Virus record (IMG/VR): IMGVR_UViG_3300034272_002196
Location: 1-64,000 of that record
Length of the DNA: 64,000 nt
DNA from: a virus
Strand: one strand, 5' to 3'
Below are positions 35,263 to 43,945 of this stretch, piece after piece; position 1 is the stretch's first letter; every line of letters starts with the position of its first letter. The notes under the pieces were generated by a model. It was not told the origin of the DNA, ran no database searches, and worked only from the letters and a program-made list of their open reading frames with translations. The translations under genes were made by a program, and so were the position numbers.

Positions 35263-37408
35263 CGGGTTTACTAGCATTGCTTGCGGTAATAACAGGCACT
35301 TGAGTTTGACTATAAATTCCTCTATTATAATAAGAAGCCGCAGATGTACCATTGGCATCTTGAACTACTCCACCTGTTTTATACCAAGTTGCAGCACCAC
35401 CAGCACCTACCAGATGTGCTGCGCTTAACAATCCGGCGGCCTGATCTGCGGTAGTGGTTGCCGAAATTACCCCTTGTCTTTCCAAAGTTGCATAGTTTTG
35501 ACGACTGTAATTATACATGGCAGTTTCTTGAACTGTTTGATTGTTTTTGAAAGCGTCTGAGCTAACCATTCCGTCTTTACCAGTCCAGTTATTGGGATTA
35601 TTTAACGCTTCTGTGGTCTGCGGTGTACCTGCTTTAACGTAGCCCAAATCTTGAAGGGCAGCTGATCCAAGCTGATATTTTCCTTGATACCCAAATTGAT
35701 TCTGTGCTGCATAATCCCCACTGCTTTCAGAGTATCCAGTCTGTGCCATAAAAGCCCGTAATTGATCTTGGTTAAGTATTCCCATTCCAGCTTGAGGTAT
35801 TGGTTGTGATATAAACACTCCTGCAGGAGCCTGCGAAGTCAATGCTTGATTTAAGGCAGATTCTGGTCCCCGGGGAGTAATGCCCACCGGGGGACTTATT
35901 GGGTTTCCGTCTATGTCAAATGCCAAACTGTTAAGAAGTTGTACTTGATTTTCTGCCACAGCTCGTGTATTTCCTCTGATATACGGTTCATGAGTAGGAA
36001 CCTTATAGTTCGTCGATCTGAGGGCATTGGGTTGTACAAACCAGTTGTATCCATCATACTGAGCTTCGTCTAAATTATAGACGCCAATTTTTTGTGGGGG
36101 TGCAACTTCTCCTCCACCCCCTCCACCATTTAAAGCGATTGCAGATCCATTGATACTAATGGGGCCGGAGGCTTTAATAGACATACCGCCTCCTGATATA
36201 ATGCCCATTACTGACTGACTCTTTAACTGTGCTTGCTTTCCGTAGAAATTTAATGCAGTATCTGCATTGGCTTGCACTACTTGGCCCTGTAATTTTACAC
36301 TTGCACCTGCTACCATATTAATATTTTGTCTTGCAAAAAAACTAATGGAATTATCACTGTGCATCATTAAATTGCCGCGTGTTCTAATAGATAAATCTTT
36401 TCCGCTATATATTAGTACATCTCCTGTTTTTGTTAACTCAACCCATGCTGTGCCAGAACTATTACTAATGTAAATTAATCCTTCACTGTCATTCATTAAT
36501 ATTTGATGACCATTGGCAGAACGTAATCTTACTAAGTTATTTTTTCCATATAGATCACCGTCGTCCATGACAAGACTGTGCCCGCCCACTCGAGTAGTAA
36601 CTTTAAAGTCATCAGGATTAAATCTACCTGTGGTCAGTTTTTCATTTAAGTTTGAATCATTGGCAGGATCTTGACGTCCCCATGGTCTGCCCGGAGTACT
36701 AAATCCAAATACACTGCTAATAGGATCTCTTTGAGAGCTACTGGTAATTGCACCCCTAATAGGATCTCCATCCAACCCTTGTCTAATCAATATAACTGTT
36801 TGAGGTATGTGAATTGGTTTTTTAATATTGTTTAAGTTTCCGCCGGCTGAATTGTAGATTGCATCTAAGTTATCCAGTGCTTCTGCCGCAGGATAGCTGT
36901 AATCAACTCTGAGGTATGGTTCCAGTCCTGCTTCGCGAACACTTGCCTCTTCGATGTTTGAATAAGGCACACATCCGATTGCAGGTATCATATTGCGAGT
37001 TAAATTACTGTTAATGCAAGCAAACCAATATCCCTCATTGCTACCAGGAATAAAACAACACAATACTTCACTGCCCACGTCGGGCGGAGTCATAAAAAAT
37101 CCGTAACTTTGAGTGCTTTTTGCAAAAGTATTATCAGCCAAACTTAGAGGTCTGCCCAATTCTCCATAAGCGCCTAGAGTTTTTCCCATGAAAGGGCTGG
37201 CATAAGACACTAGTCGCCAGTCTTCTTGACCATCTGGGTCAGGGCCGCCGAATTGTGGAATATAAACCCATACCCTGCCGCTACGAGTATTTGTATCTAT
37301 TTGTTTAACTACCCCAATATAGATACCTGAATCCATGGGTAATTCAGAATTATTTTGATTAATGTAACTAGGTTGTTTAGTACCTAAATAAGATTTATTA
37401 AATGACAT
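35258..37408 (-). CDS. gp5: Baseplate spike/lysozyme protein gp5-like
   Basis: 716 residues. The N-terminal OB-fold is at about 25-145 (SGIYIGVVKQIDTNTRSGRV, WVYIPQFGG, FFMTPPDVGSEVLCCFIPGS). A middle beta-helix spike is at about 275-425 (GHSLVMDDGDLYGKNNLVRL, HQILMNDSEGLIYISNS, then SIRTRGNLMMHSDNSISFFA), followed by a Gly-rich linker. The C-terminal 170 residues hold a lysozyme/transglycosylase-like domain (MAQTGYSESSGDYAAQNQFG, YQGKYQLGSAALQDLGYV, AAGLLSAAHLVGAGG) with a plausible catalytic Glu in SESSGDY. In T4 gp5 the lysozyme lies between the OB-fold and the spike; here it is at the end. The protein punctures the outer membrane and cuts peptidoglycan during injection. Confidence 0.88.
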   Translation of the reverse strand: MSFNKSYLGTKQPSYINQNNSELPMDSGIYIGVVKQIDTNTRSGRVWVYIPQFGGPDPDGQEDWRLVSYASPFMGKTLGAYGELGRPLSLADNTFAKSTQSYGFFMTPPDVGSEVLCCFIPGSNEGYWFACINSNLTRNMIPAIGCVPYSNIEEASVREAGLEPYLRVDYSYPAAEALDNLDAIYNSAGGNLNNIKKPIHIPQTVILIRQGLDGDPIRGAITSSSQRDPISSVFGFSTPGRPWGRQDPANDSNLNEKLTTGRFNPDDFKVTTRVGGHSLVMDDGDLYGKNNLVRLRSANGHQILMNDSEGLIYISNSSGTAWVELTKTGDVLIYSGKDLSIRTRGNLMMHSDNSISFFARQNINMVAGASVKLQGQVVQANADTALNFYGKQAQLKSQSVMGIISGGGMSIKASGPISINGSAIALNGGGGGGEVAPPQKIGVYNLDEAQYDGYNWFVQPNALRSTNYKVPTHEPYIRGNTRAVAENQVQLLNSLAFDIDGNPISPPVGITPRGPESALNQALTSQAPAGVFISQPIPQAGMGILNQDQLRAFMAQTGYSESSGDYAAQNQFGYQGKYQLGSAALQDLGYVKAGTPQTTEALNNPNNWTGKDGMVSSDAFKNNQTVQETAMYNYSRQNYATLERQGVISATTTADQAAGLLSAAHLVGAGGAATWYKTGGVVQDANGTSAASYYNRGIYSQTQVPVITASNASKPG

Positions 37409-37420
37409 AGTGTAATTTAT

Positions 37421-40252
37421 TTAAAAAAAGGCTCCATAATCGATAAAATCTAAATCTTCAAGAGCTGCTAATATTTCTATATTATCCGCAGCCGTCCCAA
37501 TCGCACCAAGCTCGATAGAAGTATCCAAATTAAATTCTAGTCCTAAGCCGTCACTGCCGTCGATTCCCCAAGTTAGGTCTCCAGTGACTGCTCCTGTTGG
37601 GGCTTCTCCGAACGCACCGTATTGAAGTTCTGAGGCCCTAAATGCTTCATAATCTGCTGGTCTGGTGCTAAAAGTAGGAGTATCAAACACAGATTTGACT
37701 GCTTTTATACCGGCATCTATTCCTTGTTGTGTTAATCTACCAACAACTGTTCCAACGACCTGCGTCGCAATACTAGTACCCAATGAAGCCAACGTTGAAG
37801 CTGTGCCCTGCGGATTCTGTATGGCCGCTAACGCTAAGGCTGCGGCACTACCCGGAGTTGCCAATGCAGCCAAATTAATCCGCGGACCCACAAATCTAAC
37901 AGGTATTGAACTACTCGGTTGTAGATTGTTAATTGCAGTTTCTATTCGCTGGCTTGCACTCGGAATAGGATTTCCTGCTTGATCGTATAATAATTTTGCT
38001 AAATTTAAACTTTGTTCAAATTTTCCATTCCTAAAAATGTTGTCCACTTTTACTATTTTATAAACACCACTGAATTCACTGTACCTATATTTGTTGGCTA
38101 CACTGTTAACCGGTGCTATTCCCAGTGATTCGTCATAATCAACAGGACTTTCAAAATTTATAAAAACATAAAGTTCGCCACCGTCCATCCATAAGCTTTG
38201 AAATACATCATTTTGAATAAACTGTTGTTGTATAGTATTCAAGTTCTGTCCAGCAAATACATCATCTTGTTTAATAAAATGCGGATCACCTATTATTCGC
38301 ATGTCGATGTTAATCATGTCTCCCCGGGCGCCAGGAGTAATCGATCTGGCCAAATCACCTGCTTTAGTGGACAGCGGAGTTTCACCACCGGGTCTAATAA
38401 AAGTTGCATTATTGTCAGCCACAACCCCGGTTTGCACAAGAAAAGCATTTTGACCAACAGGTTCCTCGGGATTTAATGCAGGAGACGATTCTTTTGATTC
38501 ACCGTCTATATTTTTCCCCACAGACAATGCCGAAGCAGTTTGTGTAGTCCTGGATTTTGATTGAGCCGCAGTTAATTCTACCAAATATAGTGTATTAAAA
38601 TCCAGCTGAACATCAATGACATCGTTGTTTTTTCCTGTAAAAATATAATCATATTTTTTAACGAACCCCGGCACACGGCCTTTGGGTGCATACGGATATT
38701 TTGCACTAAGTTTGTAAGGTTTAACATAAAATGTTATGGCCAATGCATAACGATTTTGTAATGGGTCAAAAGTTAAGACTCGTATTTTAGGAACTATTTT
38801 ATACCAATTTATCCAAGTTCTTGCGATTCCAGTGGGATCTGCGCCGTTTCTGATTTTAGTAGCAACAGAATCGTCGAATATTTGATCCCCTATATATCTA
38901 CTATTCCTAACGGCCCAGTCTATTAATCTATCTATAGTTGTTCCTGCAGGAATATTAATAGTTGCACCATCAAATACTATTTGACCTTTGTTTCTTGCTG
39001 CCGTATTACTAGCTGCTTGTAGATCATTCTTTTTTGCAGTTGTACTACTTCCACTGGCTGGTGTTGACGCTACATTTGTTGGGGCGGATGTGGGAAAAAG
39101 TTTTCCGTTTTGTGCAATTTCCTGATCAAATATTACCTGTACTGCGCTTACTTGCCCTATTATTCCTTGCTTTTTTTGATCTTGAAACCAAGCATTGATT
39201 GCATCACAGTACCCAGTTATTCCAAAAGTTGCAAATTCATTTTGAATACGCTCTTGTGCTGCTGATAATCTTGTCATCAATGCCTGTGCTTCTTCGTCAG
39301 TGATTGCTGTAGAATTCGCTCGTTGTCTTAGTTCTCTTGCTTCCCTAGACACTGCTTGATATTCTGTATTTTTTTGAATAAAATTCAAATCTATATTGTT
39401 ATCCTCAAAACTTCCGCCAAATATATCTAATACAGTTTTACCTGTTACTGTTGTATTATGGGGAAGAGAAACGTACAATTGATTAAAGGCTTGATGGTTG
39501 AACGGAACTGCATTAATTTGATACTCTGTGCCCCGTTGACTAACTTTACTTTTAACTGACGTTAACCTGACAGGAATAGTTTTTGTCATTCCTTTGATAG
39601 GGCCCGATGTTAATGTATTATCTAAATTTATTTGTTCGCCATTTTTTGTACCAAAAAAATCTATCTGTAGTATATATGGCATGTGTATATAGCTACCAGG
39701 TCTATTACCGTTTATTTCAGCTGCTGTGGCCAACAATCTGTTTACGAGAGTAAATCCTAGAGGTTCTATTAGAGTAAAATCTATTTCTATTAGATTACTG
39801 TTTCTGTTACGAGCAGTAGGGTTTATCACTGTTTTTATTTTTAATTCTTCAAAATAAAAATCTTCTCGCCAATTGGAATTTCTAACAAATGATGCACCAT
39901 AACGGCCTGCACTACTTACCAGCACGTTTTTAGGAGTATATACAGGATTGTCTTGTCCAATCAATGAATTATAATCAGTGGGATCCAACATGTGTAAACT
40001 TATACAATAGGTATAAGATTCATAATCATGCAGAGGGTTGGCAATCGGTTGTTGCACTGATTGTCCTGTAATAAACCCAGTGCTTGGAGTATATCCAATA
40101 TCAGCAAAAGATCTGATATCAGCTGCACTAACAGTTTCTCCCGATGTAACTTCACTGCGTGTCGTTTGTGCAGTAGCAGAAGCAGAACCTGTTACTGCGG
40201 CTACAGCAACAACTGACTGACCATCTGTTCCGGGTATTGAAGCAATAGACAT
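37421..40252 (-). CDS. Baseplate hub protein (gp27-like by position and pattern)
   Basis: 943 residues, next to gp5 as T4 gp27 would be, but more than twice its length. The N-terminal 80 residues are Thr/Ala/Ser-rich. A structured region follows: AGRYGASFVRNSNWREDFYF, IEIDFTLIEPLGFTLVNRLL, SYIHMPYILQIDFFG, then the hub-type strand set KTIPVRLTSVKSKVSQRGTE and YQINAVPFNHQAFNQLYVSL. Later RVLTFDPLQNRYALAITFYV and near the end YSEFSGVYKIVKVDNIFRNG with KFEQSLNLAKLLYDQAG resemble the terminal domain of hub proteins of the gpD/gp44 type. The C-terminal 150 residues are low complexity. It should form the ring that carries the spike. Confidence 0.65.
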   Translation of the reverse strand: MSIASIPGTDGQSVVAVAAVTGSASATAQTTRSEVTSGETVSAADIRSFADIGYTPSTGFITGQSVQQPIANPLHDYESYTYCISLHMLDPTDYNSLIGQDNPVYTPKNVLVSSAGRYGASFVRNSNWREDFYFEELKIKTVINPTARNRNSNLIEIDFTLIEPLGFTLVNRLLATAAEINGNRPGSYIHMPYILQIDFFGTKNGEQINLDNTLTSGPIKGMTKTIPVRLTSVKSKVSQRGTEYQINAVPFNHQAFNQLYVSLPHNTTVTGKTVLDIFGGSFEDNNIDLNFIQKNTEYQAVSREARELRQRANSTAITDEEAQALMTRLSAAQERIQNEFATFGITGYCDAINAWFQDQKKQGIIGQVSAVQVIFDQEIAQNGKLFPTSAPTNVASTPASGSSTTAKKNDLQAASNTAARNKGQIVFDGATINIPAGTTIDRLIDWAVRNSRYIGDQIFDDSVATKIRNGADPTGIARTWINWYKIVPKIRVLTFDPLQNRYALAITFYVKPYKLSAKYPYAPKGRVPGFVKKYDYIFTGKNNDVIDVQLDFNTLYLVELTAAQSKSRTTQTASALSVGKNIDGESKESSPALNPEEPVGQNAFLVQTGVVADNNATFIRPGGETPLSTKAGDLARSITPGARGDMINIDMRIIGDPHFIKQDDVFAGQNLNTIQQQFIQNDVFQSLWMDGGELYVFINFESPVDYDESLGIAPVNSVANKYRYSEFSGVYKIVKVDNIFRNGKFEQSLNLAKLLYDQAGNPIPSASQRIETAINNLQPSSSIPVRFVGPRINLAALATPGSAAALALAAIQNPQGTASTLASLGTSIATQVVGTVVGRLTQQGIDAGIKAVKSVFDTPTFSTRPADYEAFRASELQYGAFGEAPTGAVTGDLTWGIDGSDGLGLEFNLDTSIELGAIGTAADNIEILAALEDLDFIDYGAFF

Positions 40253-40255
40253 ATA

Positions 40256-40555
40256 TTAGCCAATGATACCTATTAGATCAGTTTTTTTAGGCAAATAAAT
40301 TTTGTTGCCCACAGTCATATCAAACAAAGGATCTCTGATAGTATTCGGGTTTCGTAGTGCAAACACCCACCATAAGTTAGTATCACCGTACAAATCGTAG
40401 GCCAATAAATCAGGTCTATATTGATATGTTTTGTTAATAGTGAATACTACATCATCTGCATTTCTGGGAATTCTTGGAAAATTTGCAAAATCTAAAAAAT
40501 TTCCATAAAATGGTGTGGTTGCATAAAGACTAGATTTAGAATAGGGCGTAGCCAT
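40256..40555 (-). CDS. gp53: Baseplate wedge protein gp53-like
   Basis: 99 residues against about 196 in T4. The core pattern is retained: KTYQYRPDLLAYDLYGDTNL, WWVFALRNPNTIRDPLFDM and then VGNKIYLPKKTDL, the wedge and LysM-like strand (a G-x-x-I-x-x-P style) by which gp53-type proteins are recognised. It sits between the hub gene (3-nt gap) and the tube-cap-like gene (1-nt overlap). A short gp53 is common outside T4 itself. It would help join wedges into the dome. Confidence 0.75.
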   Translation of the reverse strand: MATPYSKSSLYATTPFYGNFLDFANFPRIPRNADDVVFTINKTYQYRPDLLAYDLYGDTNLWWVFALRNPNTIRDPLFDMTVGNKIYLPKKTDLIGIIG

Positions 40556-41463
40556 TATAGGAATCCTCCTGTAGTTGATGTGCCATTTCTCACTAATGCA
40601 CCTTTGGCAAACTTGTCAAGAGTAAAATTATTGAATATGTTAGATCTACTGTAAATTGGCTGTAACGTTAGATTTACAGTACTAGATGTAGGCAATCTAA
40701 CTGGGCCGCCTAACATATCATTGGTTGGTAATTGAACACCTGATGTGCTTAATGGTGCTCCCACTGGCACTTGAACATAGTCAACCTCTGCTGGCATTGT
40801 GTGAGTGAATTGTGTTACTACACAGGGCACATGCGGAAGGTATGTGGGTCCGTATCCGTCCAAGAAAACAATGGGAGGAGGACTACCTGCATTAGTGTCT
40901 GCACCAAAAAACATTTTAGTCACTGATCGAAAAAACTGAATTACAGCCATTAAATACTGGCCTTCAACCACGTTTTGTACAGTAAATTCTCCAGCAATGC
41001 TTATGCTTGGTACTTCACTGCCGTCATAAAAATAACTATTATAATTACTGTGTGTTAAACTTTGTGGAGTATATCTGGCGCTGTGAGTTATTGTTATAGC
41101 AGGAGTATAAGGAAAAATTACACCCGACGTGCCCAAAACACTGTTTAACGGGGTCATAATAGGATTAGCAGGGTTATCATAAAACAAACTGGCTGCATAT
41201 TTGGCCATGCTCACTCTGACACGCCAGTCGTATTCAGGTCTAATTGCTTGTCCGTCCACCCCCATGAATGTTACATTGTTAAATATAGTACCAGCAAGGT
41301 CCGATAAAAGGCCGTTGGCCCCAGGAGTAAGGCCGGCACCCGCAAGTCTAAGTCCACTGGCATCTGCAGGATTTAACGCACCGCCGGTGTTTTGCCCAGC
41401 AGATAACGAATTTGTCACTGAACCGCCTGATTGGAAACCTGTAGTATTATACGACGCTGGCAT
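40555..41463 (-). CDS. Baseplate tail-tube cap/initiator protein (gp48/gp54-like)
   Basis: 302 residues, near T4 gp54 (320). The first 60 residues are Gly/Ala/Ser-rich. A core follows: DWRVRVSMAKYAASLFYDN, VIFPYTPAITITHSARYTPQ then SLTHSNYNSYFYDGSEVPSI, SIAGEFTVQNVVEGQYLMAV, IQFFRSVTKMFFGADTNAGS and PPPIVFLDGYGPTYLPHVP. This block is characteristic of the baseplate tube-cap proteins of T4-like cyanophages and relatives. It is the first gene of the minus-strand tail operon, behind a late promoter 18 nt upstream. Whether it is gp48 or gp54 cannot be decided by eye. Confidence 0.7.
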   Translation of the reverse strand: MPASYNTTGFQSGGSVTNSLSAGQNTGGALNPADASGLRLAGAGLTPGANGLLSDLAGTIFNNVTFMGVDGQAIRPEYDWRVRVSMAKYAASLFYDNPANPIMTPLNSVLGTSGVIFPYTPAITITHSARYTPQSLTHSNYNSYFYDGSEVPSISIAGEFTVQNVVEGQYLMAVIQFFRSVTKMFFGADTNAGSPPPIVFLDGYGPTYLPHVPCVVTQFTHTMPAEVDYVQVPVGAPLSTSGVQLPTNDMLGGPVRLPTSSTVNLTLQPIYSRSNIFNNFTLDKFAKGALVRNGTSTTGGFL

Positions 41464-41480
41464 TTTTTACCTATTTTAGA

Positions 41481-41488
41481 TATTTATC
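41481..41488 (-). promoter_or_regulatory. T4-like late promoter GATAAATA (start of tail operon)
   Basis: Minus strand GATAAATA 18 nt before the ATG at 41463. It lies in the 108-nt divergent region opposite the plus-strand gp55 promoter. Confidence 0.6.
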
Positions 41489-41518
41489 GATTTAAATAAC
41501 TGGTATTTTTATGATAGG

Positions 41519-41548
41519 TTGACACATCGATTTAAAACATGTTAGTAT
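41519..41548 (+). promoter_or_regulatory. Sigma70-type promoter for gp55
   Basis: TTGACA at 41519-41524, an 18-nt spacer, then TAGTAT at 41543-41548 (one mismatch to TATAAT). The predicted start near 41555 leaves a leader of under 20 nt before the gp55 start codon. The architecture matches the promoter at 13291-13320. Confidence 0.7.
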
Positions 41549-41559
41549 ACGTTAACCCC

Positions 41560-41565
41560 AAGGAG
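41560..41565 (+). promoter_or_regulatory. Shine-Dalgarno AAGGAG that fixes an AUU start for gp55
   Basis: AAGGAG followed by six bases and then ATT at 41572-41574. An in-frame TAA ends at 41568, so no earlier start is possible. No ATG, GTG or TTG occurs in frame before 41689, although the sequence between is clearly gp55-like. Confidence 0.75.
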
Positions 41566-41571
41566 TAAAAA

Positions 41572-42453
41572 ATTAAACATAATTATCTCAATAATAAGGA
41601 TATCCTTAAAGAAATACATAAAAGCAAAAATACTTATTGTTCATATACAGGACCAGACGTTGCAGACTACGATTTAATTGTAAGCAGTGTGGCTCAAGTC
41701 AATAAGAAAAATATTCTTGCCGCTCGAAAAGCAAGAGCAGAAAGATTGAGTAAATTAGCTCACGAAACTGCTGTAGCCGAAACGGGCGAAAAACAAAAAG
41801 CAGATCAATTTGAAATCAAATATACAAAAATCCCACTGACTGATGTAGTCTTTAGGGTAATGACATGGGAACATATCCCCATCGACAACGTAAAAACTAA
41901 AAAAGCCAAAGATGCTGCTAAAGAATTATTTGATGACGAAGACAATACTGCTTATACAGAATATGACGAAGACGACCCGAAGCATAACAAGTATGTTAAA
42001 GTTAACTTTCCACCATTTTTTCATTACAAAGTTGATGAAGACGGTAACCCTGTATTAGTGGGCAAGAGTCATTGGCGAGGGGATTTAACTGATGGAGTCT
42101 TTAGCAAAGATCACGGATCGATGACTAACAAACTTGCCCATATGTTCATGAAGTTGTGTGAACGGTATGCTACTCGAAGTAACTGGCGTGGTTATACATA
42201 CAATGATGAAATGCGTAGTCAAGCGTTATTACAATTAAGTCAAATTGGTCTACAATTCGATGAATCCAAGAGTCAAAATCCGTTTGCATACTATACCGCT
42301 GCCATCACTAATAGTTTTACTCGTGTTCTTAACATCGAAAAACGAAACCAGAATCTCAGAGATGACATCTTAGAAATGAACAATTTAAATCCTAGTTACA
42401 CACGACAAGGAATGAGTTCTGGTGGAGGCGGCTCTAGCTTTTATGATGAATAA
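41572..42453 (+). CDS. gp55: Late transcription sigma factor gp55, apparent AUU start
   Basis: 293 residues if ATT at 41572 is the start. The N-terminus reads KHNYLNNKDILKEIHKSK, matching the conserved T4 gp55 start (KYNYVNNKELL). Using the GTG at 41689 would remove this region. The sigma core lies near the C-terminus: KLAHMFMKLCERYATRSNWR, GYTYNDEMRSQALLQLSQIG, then FDESKSQNPFAYYTAAITNS with FTRVLNIEKRNQ, equivalent to sigma region 2. Residues about 40-165 are an extra charged segment, making it longer than T4 gp55 (185). The very end, Gly-rich and then SSFYDE, resembles a sliding-clamp-binding tail. It directs polymerase to the TAAATA late promoters. It is followed 17 nt later by gp47. Confidence 0.9.
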   Translation: MKHNYLNNKDILKEIHKSKNTYCSYTGPDVADYDLIVSSVAQVNKKNILAARKARAERLSKLAHETAVAETGEKQKADQFEIKYTKIPLTDVVFRVMTWEHIPIDNVKTKKAKDAAKELFDDEDNTAYTEYDEDDPKHNKYVKVNFPPFFHYKVDEDGNPVLVGKSHWRGDLTDGVFSKDHGSMTNKLAHMFMKLCERYATRSNWRGYTYNDEMRSQALLQLSQIGLQFDESKSQNPFAYYTAAITNSFTRVLNIEKRNQNLRDDILEMNNLNPSYTRQGMSSGGGGSSFYDE

Positions 42454-42470
42454 TGTGTTATACTAGGTAG

Positions 42471-43487
42471 ATGAGTAATTTATTTAAAAAAGCTGCTGTT
42501 TTTACAGATATCCATTTCGGACTTAAGTCTAATAGCCAACTTCATAACGAAGATTGTCTTAACTTTGTTAAATGGGCCACTGCCAAAGCAAAGGAAGAAG
42601 GCTGTGAAACTGCCATGTTCCTAGGTGATTGGCACAATAACCGAGCCAGTCTTAACATCGTTACCCTGAACTATAGCCTTAAAGCGTTGGAGCACTTAAA
42701 TGCCAATTTTGAACGTGTTTATTTTATTCCTGGTAACCATGACCTCTATTATCGAGATAAGAGAGACATACAAAGTGTGGAATGGGCCCGACATCTTCCT
42801 AATGTAGAAATTTGCAATGATTGGTTTAGTAGCGGGGATGTAGTTTTTGCTCCGTGGCTTGTTGGAGATGATCACAAGCGTATTTCTAAATTAAAAGGCA
42901 AATACATGTTTGGACATTTCGAATTGCCCCATTTCTACATGAATGCCATGGTACAGATGCCTGATCACGGTGAAATAAAAAATGAGCACTTTGGAAATTT
43001 CGAACAAGTCTTCACTGGACATTTCCATAAGCGTCAGCAACGGAAGAATATTACATACATCGGAAATTGTTTCCCGCATAATTATGCCGATGCAGGCGAC
43101 GACGAAAGAGGATTAATGATATTAGAATGGGATAAAGAACCTGAATATCATGCTTGGCCTGATCAACCCCGATATCGCGTTTTGGGTCTAGGCGCTATTT
43201 TAAATAATGCAGATGCTGTGCTGGGTACAGGTATGCACGTTCGTGTAAATATCGACATCGACATTAGCTACGAAGAAGCCACTTTCATCAAAGAAACATT
43301 CTTAGAATCTCATAAACTACGAGAGATTACATTAATTCCACAAAAAAATGCAAACTTAAATGAATTTGCTATTCAAGGAAATGTGGAGTTTGAAAGTGTT
43401 GATCAAATTGTCACCAATCAATTGACAGCTATCACCAGCGATCACTACGACAACAATTTATTACTAGACATTTATCGAAATCTATGA
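42471..43487 (+). CDS. gp47: Recombination nuclease subunit gp47 (Mre11/SbcD family)
   Basis: 338 residues, as T4 gp47 (339). Phosphodiesterase motifs in order: D13-I-H15 (FTDIHFG), GDWHNNR with D53 and N56, GNHD at 88-91, GHF at 148-150 and GHFH at 183-186, which hold the two metals. With gp46 it forms the Mre11-Rad50-like complex that resects DNA ends for phage recombination-dependent replication. The ATG follows AGGTAG closely. Its last codons overlap the SDR-like gene (ATGA). Confidence 0.95.
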   Translation: MSNLFKKAAVFTDIHFGLKSNSQLHNEDCLNFVKWATAKAKEEGCETAMFLGDWHNNRASLNIVTLNYSLKALEHLNANFERVYFIPGNHDLYYRDKRDIQSVEWARHLPNVEICNDWFSSGDVVFAPWLVGDDHKRISKLKGKYMFGHFELPHFYMNAMVQMPDHGEIKNEHFGNFEQVFTGHFHKRQQRKNITYIGNCFPHNYADAGDDERGLMILEWDKEPEYHAWPDQPRYRVLGLGAILNNADAVLGTGMHVRVNIDIDISYEEATFIKETFLESHKLREITLIPQKNANLNEFAIQGNVEFESVDQIVTNQLTAITSDHYDNNLLLDIYRNL

Positions 43488-43945
43488 TTAAAATTGCTAT
43501 AACTGGGCACACGGCAGGACTGGGTAAAAGTTTTTACGATTTATGTCTTAGTAAAAATTATATAGTTAAAGGATTTAGCCGATCAAATGGATATGACCTT
43601 CGGAATTATTCTTGTGTTACTGACATGCTTAACGAAATAAAAGAGTTCGATTTTTTTATAAACAATGCCAAACCAGACTATGCCCAAGCACAAATATTGT
43701 ATCGGTTAGTTAGGCAATGGAATAAAGGAACAGTTATTAGCATAGGTAGTGCAGTTCTTAATAAGATGCCACAGTGGGATGATACATTTCTATTAGAATA
43801 TGTAACTCAAAAACATGCGTTAGATCATGCACATCGGGTACTGACTCCGGTTACTAATTGTAAATTAATTTTAGTAAATCCATCACACCTCGGCGATATC
43901 ACCGACGAATACGCAAAACAATGTTTAGAAAGCGTAGGCATATGA
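43484..43945 (+). CDS. Short SDR-like Rossmann protein (153 aa)
   Basis: 153 residues, against about 250 for normal short-chain dehydrogenases. TGHTAGLGKSFYD at 7-19 is the TGxxxGxG cofactor motif. NNAKPDYAQA at about 59-68 replaces NNAG. The conserved Ser lies in ISIGSAV, and YVTQKHALDHAH carries the YxxxK catalytic pair. It stops shortly after NPSHLGDITDE, so the substrate-binding C-terminal part is mostly missing. It overlaps gp47 before it and a radical SAM gene after it by 4 nt each. It could be a minimal nucleotide-sugar reductase or epimerase. The fold is fairly sure; the reaction is unknown. Confidence 0.75.
   Translation: MIKIAITGHTAGLGKSFYDLCLSKNYIVKGFSRSNGYDLRNYSCVTDMLNEIKEFDFFINNAKPDYAQAQILYRLVRQWNKGTVISIGSAVLNKMPQWDDTFLLEYVTQKHALDHAHRVLTPVTNCKLILVNPSHLGDITDEYAKQCLESVGI

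Noticed and set aside
41689-42453. GTG 41689 as the gp55 start
   Set aside because: It would discard 39 codons that match the conserved gp55 N-terminus and has no Shine-Dalgarno; ATT 41572 has AAGGAG at ideal distance.
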